From Tragulus kanchil (taxonomy: Eukaryota > Chordata > Mammalia > Artiodactyla > Tragulidae): a stretch of 64,000 bases of DNA. The stretch lies in contig JAIOJX010000005.1 of assembly GCA_022376925.1 (NCBI GenBank), forward strand, positions 161,823,001 through 161,887,000, in the 5' to 3' direction. A model generated the notes under the pieces. The model saw nothing but the letters and a program-made list of their open reading frames with translations, ran no database searches and had not been told where the DNA came from. Both the position numbers and the translations under genes were made by a program. Shown here piece after piece: positions 61,101 to 64,000 of the stretch (positions are counted from its first letter, which is position 1; every line of letters starts with the position of its first letter).

Positions 61101-63957
61101 ATACTTGGGATGAAGTTGTGGGTAAGCTGTACACATGATTTGTTTTAGTAGATATTGCCAAATAGTCTCCAAGACATGCCCCCATGCACAGCCTCTCATG
61201 AAGTGTGTCCTTAGCCCTTGACAGGTTCTGAAGACAGTGCCTGGGAACGGACCTTCCCGGCCAGCCTGTTGCAGTTCCTTGGCCTTGTCCACAGCACCTA
61301 TCCCCAGGATCCGGCCTGGCGGGCCCCAGAGTTCCTGCAAACCTTGGCTGCGGTCACCTTCCCCCTGGGAACCCATAAGGTAGAACATACCTCTGCCCTG
61401 CCCCAGTGAGAGTGCAGTGAGCATCATTACCCTTCAAGGGCCAAATTCCTTCACCCTCCTCCCCAAATTAAATACTTTCTAAGTCAACTTGGCTGAAACC
61501 TTAAGTAAACAACTTGGGTAGTTTTCTTTCTCCTAATGAAATCAGGCTGTTTTCACCTCTGAGATTCAGTAAGTTTTTTGAATCATCAGGAATCTCAGTA
61601 ATGAGAAATTTGATGGTAGATCAAGTCCAGTTCTATATGGATCATGTGAAGCCATGGATTCCATTCCAGGAAATCCATGGCCTGAGCCCCAGCCAGTGGA
61701 GTGGTGGCACCTCCGCAGGGTCCCATCTTCTTTGCAGGACGCTTGTCCTATTTGCAGGTCATGGTGCCTTTCAATCAGAGGGCTTACCAAGGCCTAGCCT
61801 GGAGGGCAGAGGGATCGACTGGGTCTTGAGAACAAAGTATTGGTGTGTAGGTAGAGAGGGTGTCATGGTAAGAGATATGAGTGAGTTTGAGACCAACAGC
61901 CAGTCCCAGACGATCAAGGGGACTCATTGGTGCGGGGCATCTGGGAGCTGAGAGGAGTAGATGAGGACTGGCATGAAGGAAGGTGCCAAAGGAGGAAGGG
62001 TAGAAATCTACTCCACACCTGCCTTGATGGACCCAGCCAGGGAGGCTCAATTATCAACGTCTGTCTGCAAATCAATAACTGTAGCCCAAGGAATAAATAT
62101 GCTAGGCACGTGGGTAAGTAGAGGGTCTAGAAGCCATACCAAGCCCAGTGAGGCAGGGAATATTTTGGTCCATGATTATTTGCTAAATGACCAAACGTGC
62201 TCTTTTAGCTAACCTTTTCTAGAAATGTGTTCATGGTGCCAGTCTCTTGTCTCCTGAGCACCAACACAGTCCTGAGCCAGGTGCTTCACATCCCCCGATA
62301 GGCCCCCATGCACAGGGTGTTAGAGAGAGAGAGGAGATTTGAGGAGGTGAAGCCCCACAGACCAGTTCCCTCCCAGGTTAGTGGGTCCATGAGACCCATT
62401 TCACAAAAGAGTCGAGGAGAGGAAACACGCCACAGCTTACGCGCATCATAAGTGACTGAGCCAAGATTTACACCTCAATTGCTCACCCCCAAAGCCATGT
62501 CCTGCCCCTCACCATTTTAGCAGCCTGGAGGGAGACAGCGCCCTGAAGCTGATGGCCTGATGTCCTGAGCCCAGAACCCCACCTCAGCTCCTAAGCCCAC
62601 AAGCCAGGCTTGCCATCTGCTGAGTCGGGGTTCCGGCCAGCTCCTACCCAGAAGCCTCAGAGCACACCCTGACCCAGGGCTCTTCCTCCCCACACTTAGC
62701 AATTCCTGCCTGAGGGAGGGCCTGGCCTGAGGTCACCTACGGTGGATGAGACAGGCCCCGGTTGGTTCCAGAGCTCTTAACCCGGCACCTCCAATTGCAG
62801 CTCCAACTCAGCTCCAGAAGGCCTTTGTTACACAGAACACATGACAGACCTTTCTTCATGCTGAAGGCTGGTGACTGAAAGGCTTTCTATTTGCTACGAT
62901 TTTATATGGCATCTTTCCAGCCAAGGCCGTATGGAGCTAATTAATGCAGTCACCACCTCCCTAGGTGCCATTAAATCCATTTTACGGCTTAATTAAGAAT
63001 GGCTGCATTAATTTTATGAATGAGCGAAGGGAGGTGCTAACAGATGAACTTGCATGAAAAGTTCATGGGCCAGGAGTCAGGAGTCTCTGGCCACGTGTCC
63101 TTGGGTGTGTCCTTCAGCCTCCCAGCATCTCCATGTCTTCCTGGGTGTATCTGGGCTCATGACCCCCTATCTTATTCATCTCCCAGTATTTTTATAAGTG
63201 TAAAACCAAGAAAGTGAAGGCCAAGGCACTTGGGGTCTTAGATGTCAGGCCTGGCTGTAGTCTCACTTCTCTTTCTACCTGAGGCTCCTATCTGTCAACA
63301 CCAGCAGAGGCTGGTAGGCAGTGAAGGTGGGGACGCAGCTATCTTGACCATACGCTGGGGCCAGGCATGCTACAGGCACATTTCTCATCTCATCCTCCTG
63401 TGTCTTTGTGTGTTCCTTTCCATCATGATCATTTGAATGGTGGGGAGTTGTGACTGGGAGGAGGGAAATGCCTTGCCCAGGACACATCCTGGGCTCCCTC
63501 GCTCAGTGCTGTAGGTCTCTCTTGCTCTCTGCCCAGCTTCTGCCCACCACTCCCACCCATCTCAAGTTCGGAGGTCATGGCAGGCCACCCCTGAGCCCTG
63601 GGACTCTGGATGAGCTGCCTACCTCCTTGGAGCCTCAGTTCCCTTATGTGTGACTGATTTGGTGAAAATCCCACTGTGCACACATCGGAGGTGGATGTGA
63701 GAGTGCTTTGGGACAGGGCAGGCAGCTCATGCTGGGGTTCTTTTGTCTTTGAGGAGGCTGTGACTGAGTCTTCCCAGAGCACCAGCAGTCCTGAGGCCGA
63801 AGCTGACGGCGACAGCACCGCAGAGGGTCTGCAGGCTCCTGTCGAGTCGCATCCCACCCAGAAGCAGCTGAGGGAATTCATGAAGCTACTCTTGAAGGAA
63901 TTCTTATTTGGGGCTCCCAACCCCAAGCAGTGGCTGCCGCTGGAGGTGCTCTTAGAG
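3207..63957 (+). CDS. WDFY4: WDFY4, internal part of the gene (21 exons, introns included)
   Basis: This span holds 21 coding exons of WDFY4 (WD repeat and FYVE domain-containing family member 4), a giant BEACH-family protein. The family is known for membrane-trafficking scaffolds, and WDFY4 is known for antigen cross-presentation by type 1 dendritic cells and as a human lupus-associated locus. The sequence shows a chain of GT-AG exons whose phases all agree, giving an open frame of about 1,084 codons. Translated segments such as FEKLASQAIEPDML, SSRDNATPVFLLRNCAGHL and LGPRYCGNFQAV have the WDFY3/WDFY4 signature. Exons 6-8 encode a ConA/laminin-G-like domain, and flanking exons are helical armadillo-like. 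The start codon, PH-BEACH and WD40 parts are outside the window. WDFY3 is excluded because the match to remembered WDFY4 sequence is much closer. Five exon copies inside tandem duplications are listed separately and left out of this model. Confidence 0.95.
3930..4180 (+). mobile_element. L2-like relic (repeated at about 5003-5253 by duplication B)
   Basis: The order of gacatttcagcagagccctg, tggaaatagcccagtgg and later purine-rich sequence resembles the L2 3' region, an ancient decayed LINE. This is assigned from memory of the consensus only. Confidence 0.45.
4627..4818 (-). mobile_element. Bov-tA SINE (further copies at 5700-5893 and 6796-6990)
   Basis: Read on the minus strand it has the tRNA-like head, the cctctggaggaggcaatag-type core and the taccctggtgggctatagtc-type 3' part. 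Duplications B and C place it three times in tandem context. These are one insertion copied, not three insertions. Confidence 0.85.
5590..7765 (+). repeat. Tandem duplication C, units 5590-6685 and 6686-7765
   Basis: These are direct copies offset by 1,096 bp. The unit overlaps the end of duplication B, so the segment around 4518-4813 is present three times (also near 5590-5889 and 6686-6985). Copy 1 ends in non-matching bases at 6671-6685. One internal SNP-like change (ctgttgg versus ctattgg) is visible. Confidence 0.97.
8271..8377 (+). promoter_or_regulatory. Paired octamer motifs (ATGCAAAT)
   Basis: Perfect octamers lie at 8271-8278 and 8370-8377, 99 bp apart, followed by AT-rich non-repetitive sequence (to about 8480). 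The octamer binds POU-family factors such as OCT1/OCT2, and WDFY4 is known to be expressed in B cells and dendritic cells. An enhancer role is inference only. Confidence 0.35.
9740..9940 (+). mobile_element. MIR-like relic
   Basis: The order of a tcaactctgccacttaac-type core followed by cattt/ggtaaaatgg-like decayed sequence and gttgtaaggatcagcgg fits the MIR core-SINE. It is decayed, so the boundaries are approximate. Confidence 0.5.
12655..12830 (-). mobile_element. L2-like relic
   Basis: The phrases cctttgcacatactgttccc and ctggccaccttctc match the antisense L2 3' end pattern. The ORF across it is repeat-derived. Confidence 0.5.
13660..15832 (+). repeat. Tandem duplication D, units 13660-14750 and 14751-15832
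   Basis: These are direct copies of about 1.09 kb of unique-looking intron 1 sequence. Copy 1 ends in a 9 bp G-rich filler (14742-14750) absent from copy 2. The two copies otherwise look identical by eye. Confidence 0.97.
16085..16655 (+). repeat. Old dispersed repeat, copy 1 (split by a SINE)
   Basis: Segments such as acaacagaaatttgtttctg, cagttctggag, tcaagtgtctggtgagg-like sequence, tctctggggtctcttctcc and ccccacctccaaatgcc recur in the same order at 35915-36290 and 43885-44215. It is a common ancient mammalian interspersed repeat that I cannot name with certainty. Confidence 0.6.
16355..16562 (+). mobile_element. Bov-tA SINE
   Basis: A full-length element runs from ggggcttcccaggtggtg through gggttcaatctctgggttgg to gtccatggggttggacataac. 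It interrupts the older dispersed repeat at 16085-16655. Confidence 0.9.
17839..18053 (+). CDS. WDFY4: WDFY4 window exon 2
   Basis: This 215 bp exon has acceptor ttcctcttag and donor aag/gtactg. It opens with LSQEIQCSMASHIQSLVKSE and closes with RIFEKLASQAIEPDML plus two bases of an Arg codon. The FEKLASQ-IEPD motif is a hallmark shared with WDFY3. It joins exon 1 across a 14.5 kb intron without a phase change, and I see no coding exon in that intron. Confidence 0.97.
18250..18452 (-). mobile_element. Bov-tA SINE
   Basis: The antisense element includes gctaagtcgcttcagccgt, gggattctccaggcaagaat and ggcaggcgggttctttacc, all standard Bov-tA landmarks. It lies 200 bp downstream of exon 2. Confidence 0.9.
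18883..19161 (+). mobile_element. tRNA-Glu-derived SINE, CHR-2-like
   Basis: The sense copy begins gcctccctggtggtccagtg and has box B ggttcgatccctggcc, then gcagagtgaccggactgg, and ends in a 17-18 bp A run. The large minus-strand ORFs overlapping it are repeat artefacts. Confidence 0.85.
19742..19836 (+). CDS. WDFY4: WDFY4 window exon 3
   Basis: This 95 bp exon has acceptor atgatatgcag and donor cccag/gtgagg. It completes Arg from exon 2 and reads QFLGLGIVPPPSAATRKL, then SSSHVRGEVSGCP, ending with one base of Gly. The QFLGLG segment follows IEPD-LR in the family. The donor was chosen because only this GT keeps phase with exon 4. Confidence 0.93.
20589..20607 (+). other. G-quadruplex motif in intron 3
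   Basis: Four GGG runs are separated by 1, 5 and 1 bases (20589-20591, 20593-20595, 20601-20603, 20605-20607), followed by more G runs to about 20640. It lies about 185 bp upstream of exon 4. Folding is predicted from pattern only. Confidence 0.6.
20793..21030 (+). CDS. WDFY4: WDFY4 window exon 4
   Basis: This 238 bp exon has acceptor ttgctcccctag and donor tacgg/gtacga. It starts with a low-complexity Ala/Pro-rich linker (SKAAAPVSAEGPAAAAQD) and ends in the conserved stretch PSFVEFDMSVEGYG just before the ConA-like domain. It enters with two bases and leaves with two bases, matching both neighbours. Confidence 0.95.
21419..21495 (+). CDS. WDFY4: WDFY4 window exon 5
   Basis: This 77 bp exon has acceptor tttcctgttccag and donor gacag/gtaggt. 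It reads CLFIPTLATVMGTSTEYSV then TGGIGT. It is too short to be found without the splice frame, and it fits exactly between exons 4 and 6. It leads into the ConA/LamG-like domain. Confidence 0.94.
22537..22758 (+). CDS. WDFY4: WDFY4 window exon 6 (start of ConA/LamG-like domain)
   Basis: This 222 bp exon has acceptor gttctgaccccag and donor cctgg/gtaagg. It contains FPPPGGLTFSCWFLISR and LRFLTLVRHLARTEQPFVCF, the typical opening of the ConA/laminin-G-like fold of BEACH proteins, and ends EEKEFQPL. Its 3' part (from 22601) is repeated at 23665-23819 within a tandem duplication. Confidence 0.96.
23110..23220 (+). mobile_element. MIR-like relic (repeated near 24173-24283)
   Basis: The run ggtttgaactctggccatgc, then ggcaagtgacctaacctctc, then gtgcctcaagatgg is the MIR core pattern. 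Duplication E copies it. Confidence 0.65.
23418..23596 (+). CDS. WDFY4: WDFY4 window exon 7 (ConA/LamG-like domain), copy 1
   Basis: This 179 bp exon has acceptor gttctcttccag and donor ccaag/gtgaga. It reads from DVMEPEDDPEPSAGRQ to TYLDGQVIGSAK and includes CGQWHHLAVVVTKEMK, the WHH-LAVV signature of LamG-like folds. It ends in phase 0, which fits exon 8. A second copy is at 24481-24659, and which copy is the authentic locus cannot be decided from sequence. Confidence 0.93.
23665..23819 (+). pseudogene. WDFY4 exon 6 fragment in tandem duplication E (no splice acceptor)
   Basis: This fragment repeats the 3' part of exon 6 (22601-22758) with its donor. The duplication begins inside the exon, so there is no acceptor and it cannot be spliced as an exon. 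It lacks three bases (one Ala codon) relative to the original, right at the junction. It is preceded directly by intron 7 sequence. Confidence 0.9.
24481..24659 (+). other. WDFY4 exon 7, second copy in duplication E
   Basis: This is a complete exon copy with intact acceptor and donor. It differs from 23418-23596 by a synonymous change in the Thr codon (actg versus acag context). At 179 bp it is not a multiple of three, so splicing exon 7 to this copy would shift the frame. Only one copy can serve in a functional transcript. Confidence 0.92.
24866..25076 (+). mobile_element. Bov-tA SINE
   Basis: A full-length element runs from gacttccctggtggctcaga through gggttcaatctctgggtcgg to ggggtcgcaaagagtcagac. 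It sits between duplications E and F. Confidence 0.9.
25111..27319 (+). repeat. Tandem duplication F, units 25111-26219 and 26220-27319
   Basis: These are direct copies offset by 1,109 bp within intron 7. Copy 1 ends in about 9 bp of filler (26211-26219). The unit holds unique intron sequence and the start of an antisense L1 segment. Confidence 0.97.
26080..27640 (-). mobile_element. L1 3' region, broken by duplication F
   Basis: Antisense L1-like landmarks are present: tagcagccctttattggata, ttgtaaataatttctcc, and later tttgtagattccttagaatt. The first part (about 26080-26210) is repeated at 27190-27319 and only then continues, as expected if one of the two copies is spurious. Confidence 0.6.
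27707..27925 (+). mobile_element. Bov-tA SINE (second copy 28802-29020 by duplication G)
   Basis: It runs from gggcttcccaggtggctcta through gggttctatccctgggttgg to gggatcacaaaagaatcaga, followed by a short CA run. The two copies are the same insertion duplicated with its flanks. Confidence 0.9.
28108..28339 (+). CDS. WDFY4: WDFY4 window exon 8 (end of ConA/LamG-like domain), copy 1
   Basis: This 232 bp exon has acceptor ttttattttaacag and donor ccaag/gtatgg. It runs from MLYIQALPGPFFSMDPSSF to LGPRYCGNFQAVHIQ plus one base of Gly. The LGPRYCGNFQ motif is diagnostic of WDFY3/WDFY4. An identical exon copy with intact splice sites is at 29203-29434. Confidence 0.95.
29203..29434 (+). other. WDFY4 exon 8, second copy in duplication G
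   Basis: This is a complete exon copy with intact splice sites and a translation identical to 28108-28339. At 232 bp, inclusion of both copies would shift the frame. It sits at the same offset (1,095 bp) as its surrounding intron sequence, so it was copied with the intron and not retroposed. Confidence 0.93.
29680..30490. other. Intron 8, distal part: no gene
   Basis: Unique intron sequence without a coding exon. I see no full repeat element, and no splice-flanked open segment besides exon 9 downstream. Confidence 0.6.
30497..30642 (+). CDS. WDFY4: WDFY4 window exon 9
   Basis: This 146 bp exon has acceptor gttatttcag and donor agag/gtacgc. It completes Gly, reads EDPGVEVAPLVAEERIFFGL, then ASSSVTSVADLRNAYNEVDS, and ends RLIAKE in phase 0. 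It lies after the ConA-like domain, and no duplication junction touches it. Confidence 0.96.
30643..31696. other. Intron 9: no gene
   Basis: Unique-looking intron of about 1.05 kb. The ORF at 31115-31411 has no recognisable protein signature and no conserved splice context. Confidence 0.6.
31697..31808 (+). CDS. WDFY4: WDFY4 window exon 10
   Basis: This 112 bp exon has acceptor tttctctag and donor attag/gtatga. It reads MNISSRDNATPVFLLRNCAG, then HLSGSLRTIGAAVVGQL plus one base. The SSRDNA-P and NSAGH/NCAGHL-GS-RTIGA pattern is shared with WDFY3. Confidence 0.96.
32495..32685 (+). CDS. WDFY4: WDFY4 window exon 11
   Basis: This 191 bp exon has acceptor tttgtcccacacag and donor accag/gtaagc. 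It reads VRVFHSSPAASSLDFIGGPA, then ILLGLVSLATDDHTMYAAVK, and ends RLMQHVSGYQ in phase 0. It is a hydrophobic helical repeat region typical of the armadillo-like part of the family. Confidence 0.96.
32985..33350 (+). mobile_element. Two MIR-like relics and a GT microsatellite
   Basis: MIR core patterns are at about 32985-33190 (ttaatttcctcacctgtacg) and 33230-33345 (tgcctcagctctcttctgtg). A (GT)n run follows at about 33362-33384. Confidence 0.6.
33777..34290 (+). mobile_element. Bov-tA SINE split by a nested CHR-2-like SINE
   Basis: The left half (33777-33893) ends at cctgctctggtgttc, and the right half (34173-34290) resumes with ctcagtattgttgcctg, exactly as a single Bov-tA would continue. 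The middle is an inverted CHR-2-like element. Duplication H copies the whole nest to 34872-35385. Confidence 0.88.
33895..34172 (-). mobile_element. CHR-2-like SINE inserted in a Bov-tA (copy at 34990-35271)
   Basis: The minus-strand element has its A tail shown as a T run at the start, and its head aaggtggactctctacccac then ggaccaccagggaagccc at the end. The T run differs in length between the two duplicated copies. Confidence 0.85.
35385..37590 (+). repeat. Tandem duplication I, units 35385-36487 and 36488-37590
   Basis: These are direct copies offset by 1,103 bp. The unit overlaps the end of H, so 34290-34605 exists three times. The two copies carry different alleles at their 3' ends (acccgggtgcg versus acacgggagcg, and cagagacac versus cagtggcac). 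Confidence 0.97.
35915..36290 (+). repeat. Old dispersed repeat, copy 2 (also 37018-37393)
   Basis: It opens ttagtttgggctgctagaac, continues acaacagaaattagttttct and ggaggctggtaagtccaaga, and ends ccaaataccatcacactggg then cagtccgtaacaa. It shares order with copies at 16085 and 43885. It is duplicated by I, and its last about 70 bp recur at 38433 through J. Confidence 0.65.
38196..38348 (+). CDS. WDFY4: WDFY4 window exon 12, copy 1
   Basis: This 153 bp exon (51 codons, phase 0 at both ends) has acceptor ttttaacctttgcag and donor ttgag/gtaaac. It reads IMAFLLRNKTSFLNHRIFQL and ends GVFQHILCNLE. The copy at 39304-39456 reads CNFE instead. The related WDFY3 segment, as I recall it, has Phe there, so this copy carries the less expected residue. 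Confidence 0.93.
39304..39456 (+). other. WDFY4 exon 12, second copy in duplication J
   Basis: This complete 51-codon exon copy has intact splice sites. It differs from 38196-38348 by one base near the end, giving CNFE instead of CNLE. It is the only complete duplicated exon whose inclusion would keep frame, so a transcript with both copies would gain 51 residues. Confidence 0.93.
39500..43660. other. Intron 12, distal part: no gene
   Basis: About 4.2 kb without a coding exon. MIR-like relics are at about 39590-39750, 42450-42620 and 43200-43340. An A/T-rich L1-like fragment lies near 40340-40560. An A-rich tract is at about 42896-42921. The ORF at 39960-40373 lacks any recognisable domain. 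Confidence 0.55.
43665..43738 (+). CDS. WDFY4: WDFY4 window exon 13
   Basis: This short 74 bp exon has acceptor gttctgtcttccag and donor ccaag/gtaggc. It reads LWMNAADNLEVSLFSHLVEI then LQSP, plus two bases of Arg. It joins exon 12 (phase 0) and exon 14 (one entering base) exactly. Confidence 0.93.
43885..44215 (+). repeat. Old dispersed repeat, copy 3
   Basis: It shares the order attcagctgctaacac, acagaaatttgtgtctcag, ggaggctgaacgtctaagac, agattcagtgtctggtgggg, ctctctggggtcccttttat and cacttctaaataccatcaca with the copies at 16085 and 35915. It begins about 150 bp after exon 13. Confidence 0.65.
45722..45883 (+). CDS. WDFY4: WDFY4 window exon 14
   Basis: This 162 bp exon has acceptor ctgggctcacaag and donor ctcag/gtactg. 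It reads EGPRNAEVAHQAQLIPKLVF, then LFNEPGLTPSRMSTIIAILG, and ends GHFNLQDLL plus two bases of Arg. The polypyrimidine tract before the acceptor (ctctctcctggg) is modest. The phase fit supports the chosen start. Confidence 0.94.
46494..46585 (+). CDS. WDFY4: WDFY4 window exon 15
   Basis: This 92 bp exon has acceptor gtttctgccttaag and donor acctg/gtgaga. It completes Arg and reads IGLFVVYTLKPSSVNERQMC, then VDGALDPSVP plus one base. It fits exons 14 and 16 in phase. Confidence 0.95.
47515..47640 (+). mobile_element. MIR-like relic (repeated near 48597-48722)
   Basis: It contains cccattttgcagatgagaga, acagagactcagac and a decayed tail, the classic MIR 3' core. Duplication K copies it. Confidence 0.65.
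48394..48493 (+). CDS. WDFY4: WDFY4 window exon 16, copy 1
   Basis: This 100 bp exon has a strong pyrimidine-tract acceptor (ttttttttgtag) and donor ctctga/gtaagt. It reads AGSQTSGKTIWLRNQLLEML, then LSVISSSQLHLSS, plus two bases of Glu. The LRNQLLEMLL segment matches the LRNRLLDILL helix of WDFY3. A copy without coding change is at 49476-49575. Confidence 0.94.
49476..49575 (+). other. WDFY4 exon 16, second copy in duplication K
   Basis: This complete 100 bp exon copy has intact splice sites and the same translation as 48394-48493. Inclusion of both copies would shift the frame. Confidence 0.93.
49633..50110. other. AT-rich unique block in intron 16 (possible conserved noncoding sequence)
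   Basis: The stretch has no SINE or LINE signature and dense AT-rich, homeodomain-type sequence such as gtgtaattgttattg and gataattaccgattttgatg. It may be ordinary intron. Its unique, repeat-free character is the only evidence. Confidence 0.3.
50365..50512 (-). mobile_element. Bov-tA SINE (truncated)
   Basis: The antisense fragment includes gctgtttcagttgtgtctga, ctccccaggctcctctgtcc and ggagtgggttgccatgccct. The tRNA-derived head is missing beyond the gatttccctgac end. Confidence 0.88.
50767..50788 (+). repeat. Short ACC trinucleotide run
   Basis: An imperfect (ACC)n stretch of about 22 bp lies downstream of a MIR-like relic at about 50550-50740. Confidence 0.7.
51582..51787 (+). CDS. WDFY4: WDFY4 window exon 17
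   Basis: This 206 bp exon has acceptor ccttccccacctag and donor gatgg/gtgagt. It reads TKEEMFLSLGPDWFLLFVQG, then TVVLGLKLLLYFLSSPSLRG, and closes SWVERSSEGLDLLM plus one base. The LG-DW-L-F and FK-GL--GSWVE motifs are shared with WDFY3. Confidence 0.96.
52556..52725 (+). CDS. WDFY4: WDFY4 window exon 18
   Basis: This 170 bp exon has acceptor ctgatcaacag and donor cccaaa/gtaggt. It completes Asp and reads NLKSHPPAPDQSPCLLPGFR, then VLSDFLAHHVHIPEVYLVIS, ending LQTPLTELTDGPK in phase 0. The CLLPGF-VL--FL--H--IP pattern is family-typical. Confidence 0.95.
53720..53990 (-). mobile_element. L2-like relic in intron 18
   Basis: The order of cctgcctggaaaggtgtctt, cactcagatgccaccttggg and gtagatactgagcacctcaa resembles antisense L2. 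The rest of intron 18 holds only weakly recognisable old repeats and a MIR-like relic at about 54240-54420. Confidence 0.45.
54785..54910 (+). CDS. WDFY4: WDFY4 window exon 19
   Basis: This 126 bp exon (42 codons, phase 0 at both ends) has acceptor cctcctctttcag and donor gccag/gtgaga. It reads DSLDAMLQWLLHTHHREEVL, then RAGLCTEGALLLLEMLKATM and SQ. It is a helical repeat region. Confidence 0.96.
55215..55510 (-). mobile_element. Ruminant L1 3' UTR fragment with A tail
   Basis: It begins with a T run, then ttttattttgtattgggtat, aacaatgttgtgatagcttc, gctatacagtaggtccttaa and agcagtgtgtacgtgtccat, which is the antisense ruminant L1 3' end. It is a 5'-truncated insertion. Confidence 0.75.
55882..56015 (-). 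mobile_element. Bov-tA SINE fragment (copy at 57030-57162)
   Basis: The antisense fragment contains gtgcggagtcactcagtcat, gcagcccaccaggcttctct and ccaggcaagaatactggagt. Duplication L copies it. Confidence 0.85.
56117..56166. repeat. Two adjacent perfect hairpins (copy at 57264-57313)
   Basis: Hairpin 1 has 14 bp arms (56117-56130 and 56134-56147) around a 3-base loop. Hairpin 2 has 7 bp arms (56149-56155 and 56160-56166) around a 4-base loop. One base separates them. The whole pair is repeated by duplication L. Confidence 0.9.
57880..58235 (+). mobile_element. L1 3' end with internal TA/CA microsatellite
   Basis: Landmarks are ttgacagagttgcgtgtaga, gctgttatataacacaggga, tggctgattcacgttgttaa and cagttatcctccaattaaat. 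This is the sense 3' UTR of a ruminant L1 followed by an A-rich tail. A long (TA)n with a CA patch occupies about 58074-58145. Confidence 0.75.
59633..59662. repeat. Perfect hairpin, 11 bp arms (copy at 60813-60842)
   Basis: Arms 59633-59643 and 59652-59662 are exact reverse complements around an 8-base loop. The 56 bp tandem repeat starts two bases later. Confidence 0.9.
59664..59767 (+). repeat. 56 bp tandem repeat, about 1.9 copies (copy at 60844-60947)
   Basis: The unit starting acacctactgtgtaccctt recurs exactly 56 bp later (59720) and runs to gcatatgtca. It is a small local duplication nested in the larger duplication M. Confidence 0.93.
61215..61379 (+). CDS. WDFY4: WDFY4 window exon 20
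   Basis: This 165 bp exon (55 codons, phase 0 at both ends) has acceptor gtgtccttag and donor ataag/gtagaa. It reads PLTGSEDSAWERTFPASLLQ, then FLGLVHSTYPQDPAWRAPEF, ending VTFPLGTHK. It lies 95 bp downstream of the last duplication unit, which ends near 61119. Confidence 0.96.
61380..62870. other. Intron 20, proximal part: no gene
   Basis: About 1.5 kb with no coding exon. The ORF at 61514-61951 has no recognisable domain, and the region reads as ordinary intron with no clear SINE or LINE. Confidence 0.55.
62875..63060. promoter_or_regulatory. Candidate conserved noncoding element in intron 20
   Basis: This repeat-free block contains homeodomain-type cores: CTAATTAATG at 62937-62946, the palindrome CTTAATTAAG at 62988-62997, and gcattaattttatgaat near 63005. 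Such composition is typical of conserved developmental or lineage enhancers. Conservation itself cannot be seen here. Confidence 0.35.
63754..63957 (+). CDS. WDFY4: WDFY4 window exon 21
   Basis: This 204 bp exon (68 codons) has acceptor ttcttttgtctttgag and donor ttagag/gtgagt. It reads EAVTESSQSTSSPEAEADGD, then LREFMKLLLKEFLFGAPNPK, ending QWLPLEVLLE. An alternative acceptor three bases downstream (NAGNAG type, 63755-63756) would remove the first Glu. The gene continues beyond the window. Confidence 0.92.
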
Positions 63958-64000
63958 GTGAGTTAGAAAGGGTGTCACTGGACCCTATGTCAAGGGAGCA

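Larger units (their letters stand above)
58756..61119 (+). repeat. Tandem duplication M, units 58756-59937 and 59938-61119
   Basis: These are direct copies offset by 1,180-1,182 bp, the longest of the series. They differ by a CT dinucleotide (ttctctcttt versus ttctcttt) at the start of copy 2. The unit itself contains a 56 bp tandem repeat and a perfect hairpin. Confidence 0.97.
58240..61175 (-). mobile_element. Old L1 sequence, broken by duplication M
   Basis: Antisense L1-like landmarks occur throughout, such as tcaattgatttccttgcatt, tttattggtggtttttattt, tagtagtattctattgtg and atgaataaagctgctatgta. About 59130-59640 is less clearly L1. The 90-codon ORF at 59259 (copy at 60439) has no recognisable protein signature. 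Confidence 0.5.

Noticed and set aside
778..61119. CRISPR-like or satellite array interpretation of the repeated units
   Set aside because: Each pair has a different sequence, copy number is two (three where units overlap), and there are no spacers. The context is a mammalian gene.
778..61119. Transposon-mediated origin of the 1.1 kb duplications
   Set aside because: Units share no terminal motifs, inverted ends, poly-A tails or target-site duplications, and every unit holds different sequence.
1..64000. A nested LRRC18-like leucine-rich repeat gene, known inside WDFY4 in other mammals
   Set aside because: No long ORF with leucine-rich repeats is present on either strand. It would lie in a part of the gene outside this window.

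Overview
The window is mammalian, almost certainly ruminant (bovid) nuclear DNA. It carries many Bov-tA-type SINEs, tRNA-Glu-derived cetartiodactyl SINEs (CHR-2-like), ruminant-type L1 tails and older MIR/L2 relics. The only gene supported is an internal part of WDFY4, on the + strand, which codes for a large BEACH/WD40-family protein paralogous to WDFY3/ALFY. I reconstruct 21 non-redundant coding exons (3207-63957, 3,253 coding bases, about 1,084 codons). All use GT-AG splice sites, and every exon-exon phase agrees, so the joined frame stays open. The encoded part is the armadillo-like/helical N-terminal-to-central region, with a ConA/laminin-G-like domain in exons 6-8. The true N-terminus and the C-terminal PH-BEACH and WD40 parts lie outside the window.

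Layout: 1-3206 is an intron with SINE and L1 sequence. Exon 1 is at 3207-3300, followed by a 14.5 kb intron. Exons 2-7 lie at 17.8-23.6 kb, exons 8-11 at 28-32.7 kb, exon 12 at 38.2 kb, exons 13-16 at 43.6-48.5 kb, exons 17-19 at 51.6-54.9 kb, exon 20 at 61.2 kb and exon 21 at 63.8 kb. No other protein gene, RNA gene, CRISPR array or bacterial or viral operon is supported. The many short ORFs are shadows or repeat-derived.

The striking feature is a series of 13 head-to-tail direct duplications, each about 1.06-1.18 kb, spread over the whole window (junctions near 1867, 4824, 6686, 14751, 23665, 26220, 28591, 34627, 36488, 38433, 48584, 56715 and 59938). They ignore sequence class, cutting through introns, SINEs, L1s and exons. 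They duplicate four complete WDFY4 exons and one exon fragment, and most would break the reading frame if spliced in. Copies differ by homopolymer, microsatellite and SNP-like changes. Junctions often hold 9-42 bp of filler, some of it an error-rich copy of neighbouring sequence. In one three-copy stretch the middle copy carries a different allele from the outer two. The simplest reading is false tandem duplication, meaning contig ends or haplotype segments left unmerged in the assembly. If long reads showed the copies to be physical, it would be a remarkable and undescribed duplication process.

Smaller items include candidate conserved noncoding or regulatory blocks (paired octamer motifs at 8.3 kb, an AT-rich homeodomain-type block at 62.9 kb), perfect hairpins at 56.1 and 59.6 kb, a G-quadruplex motif upstream of exon 4, and a SINE nested in another SINE.
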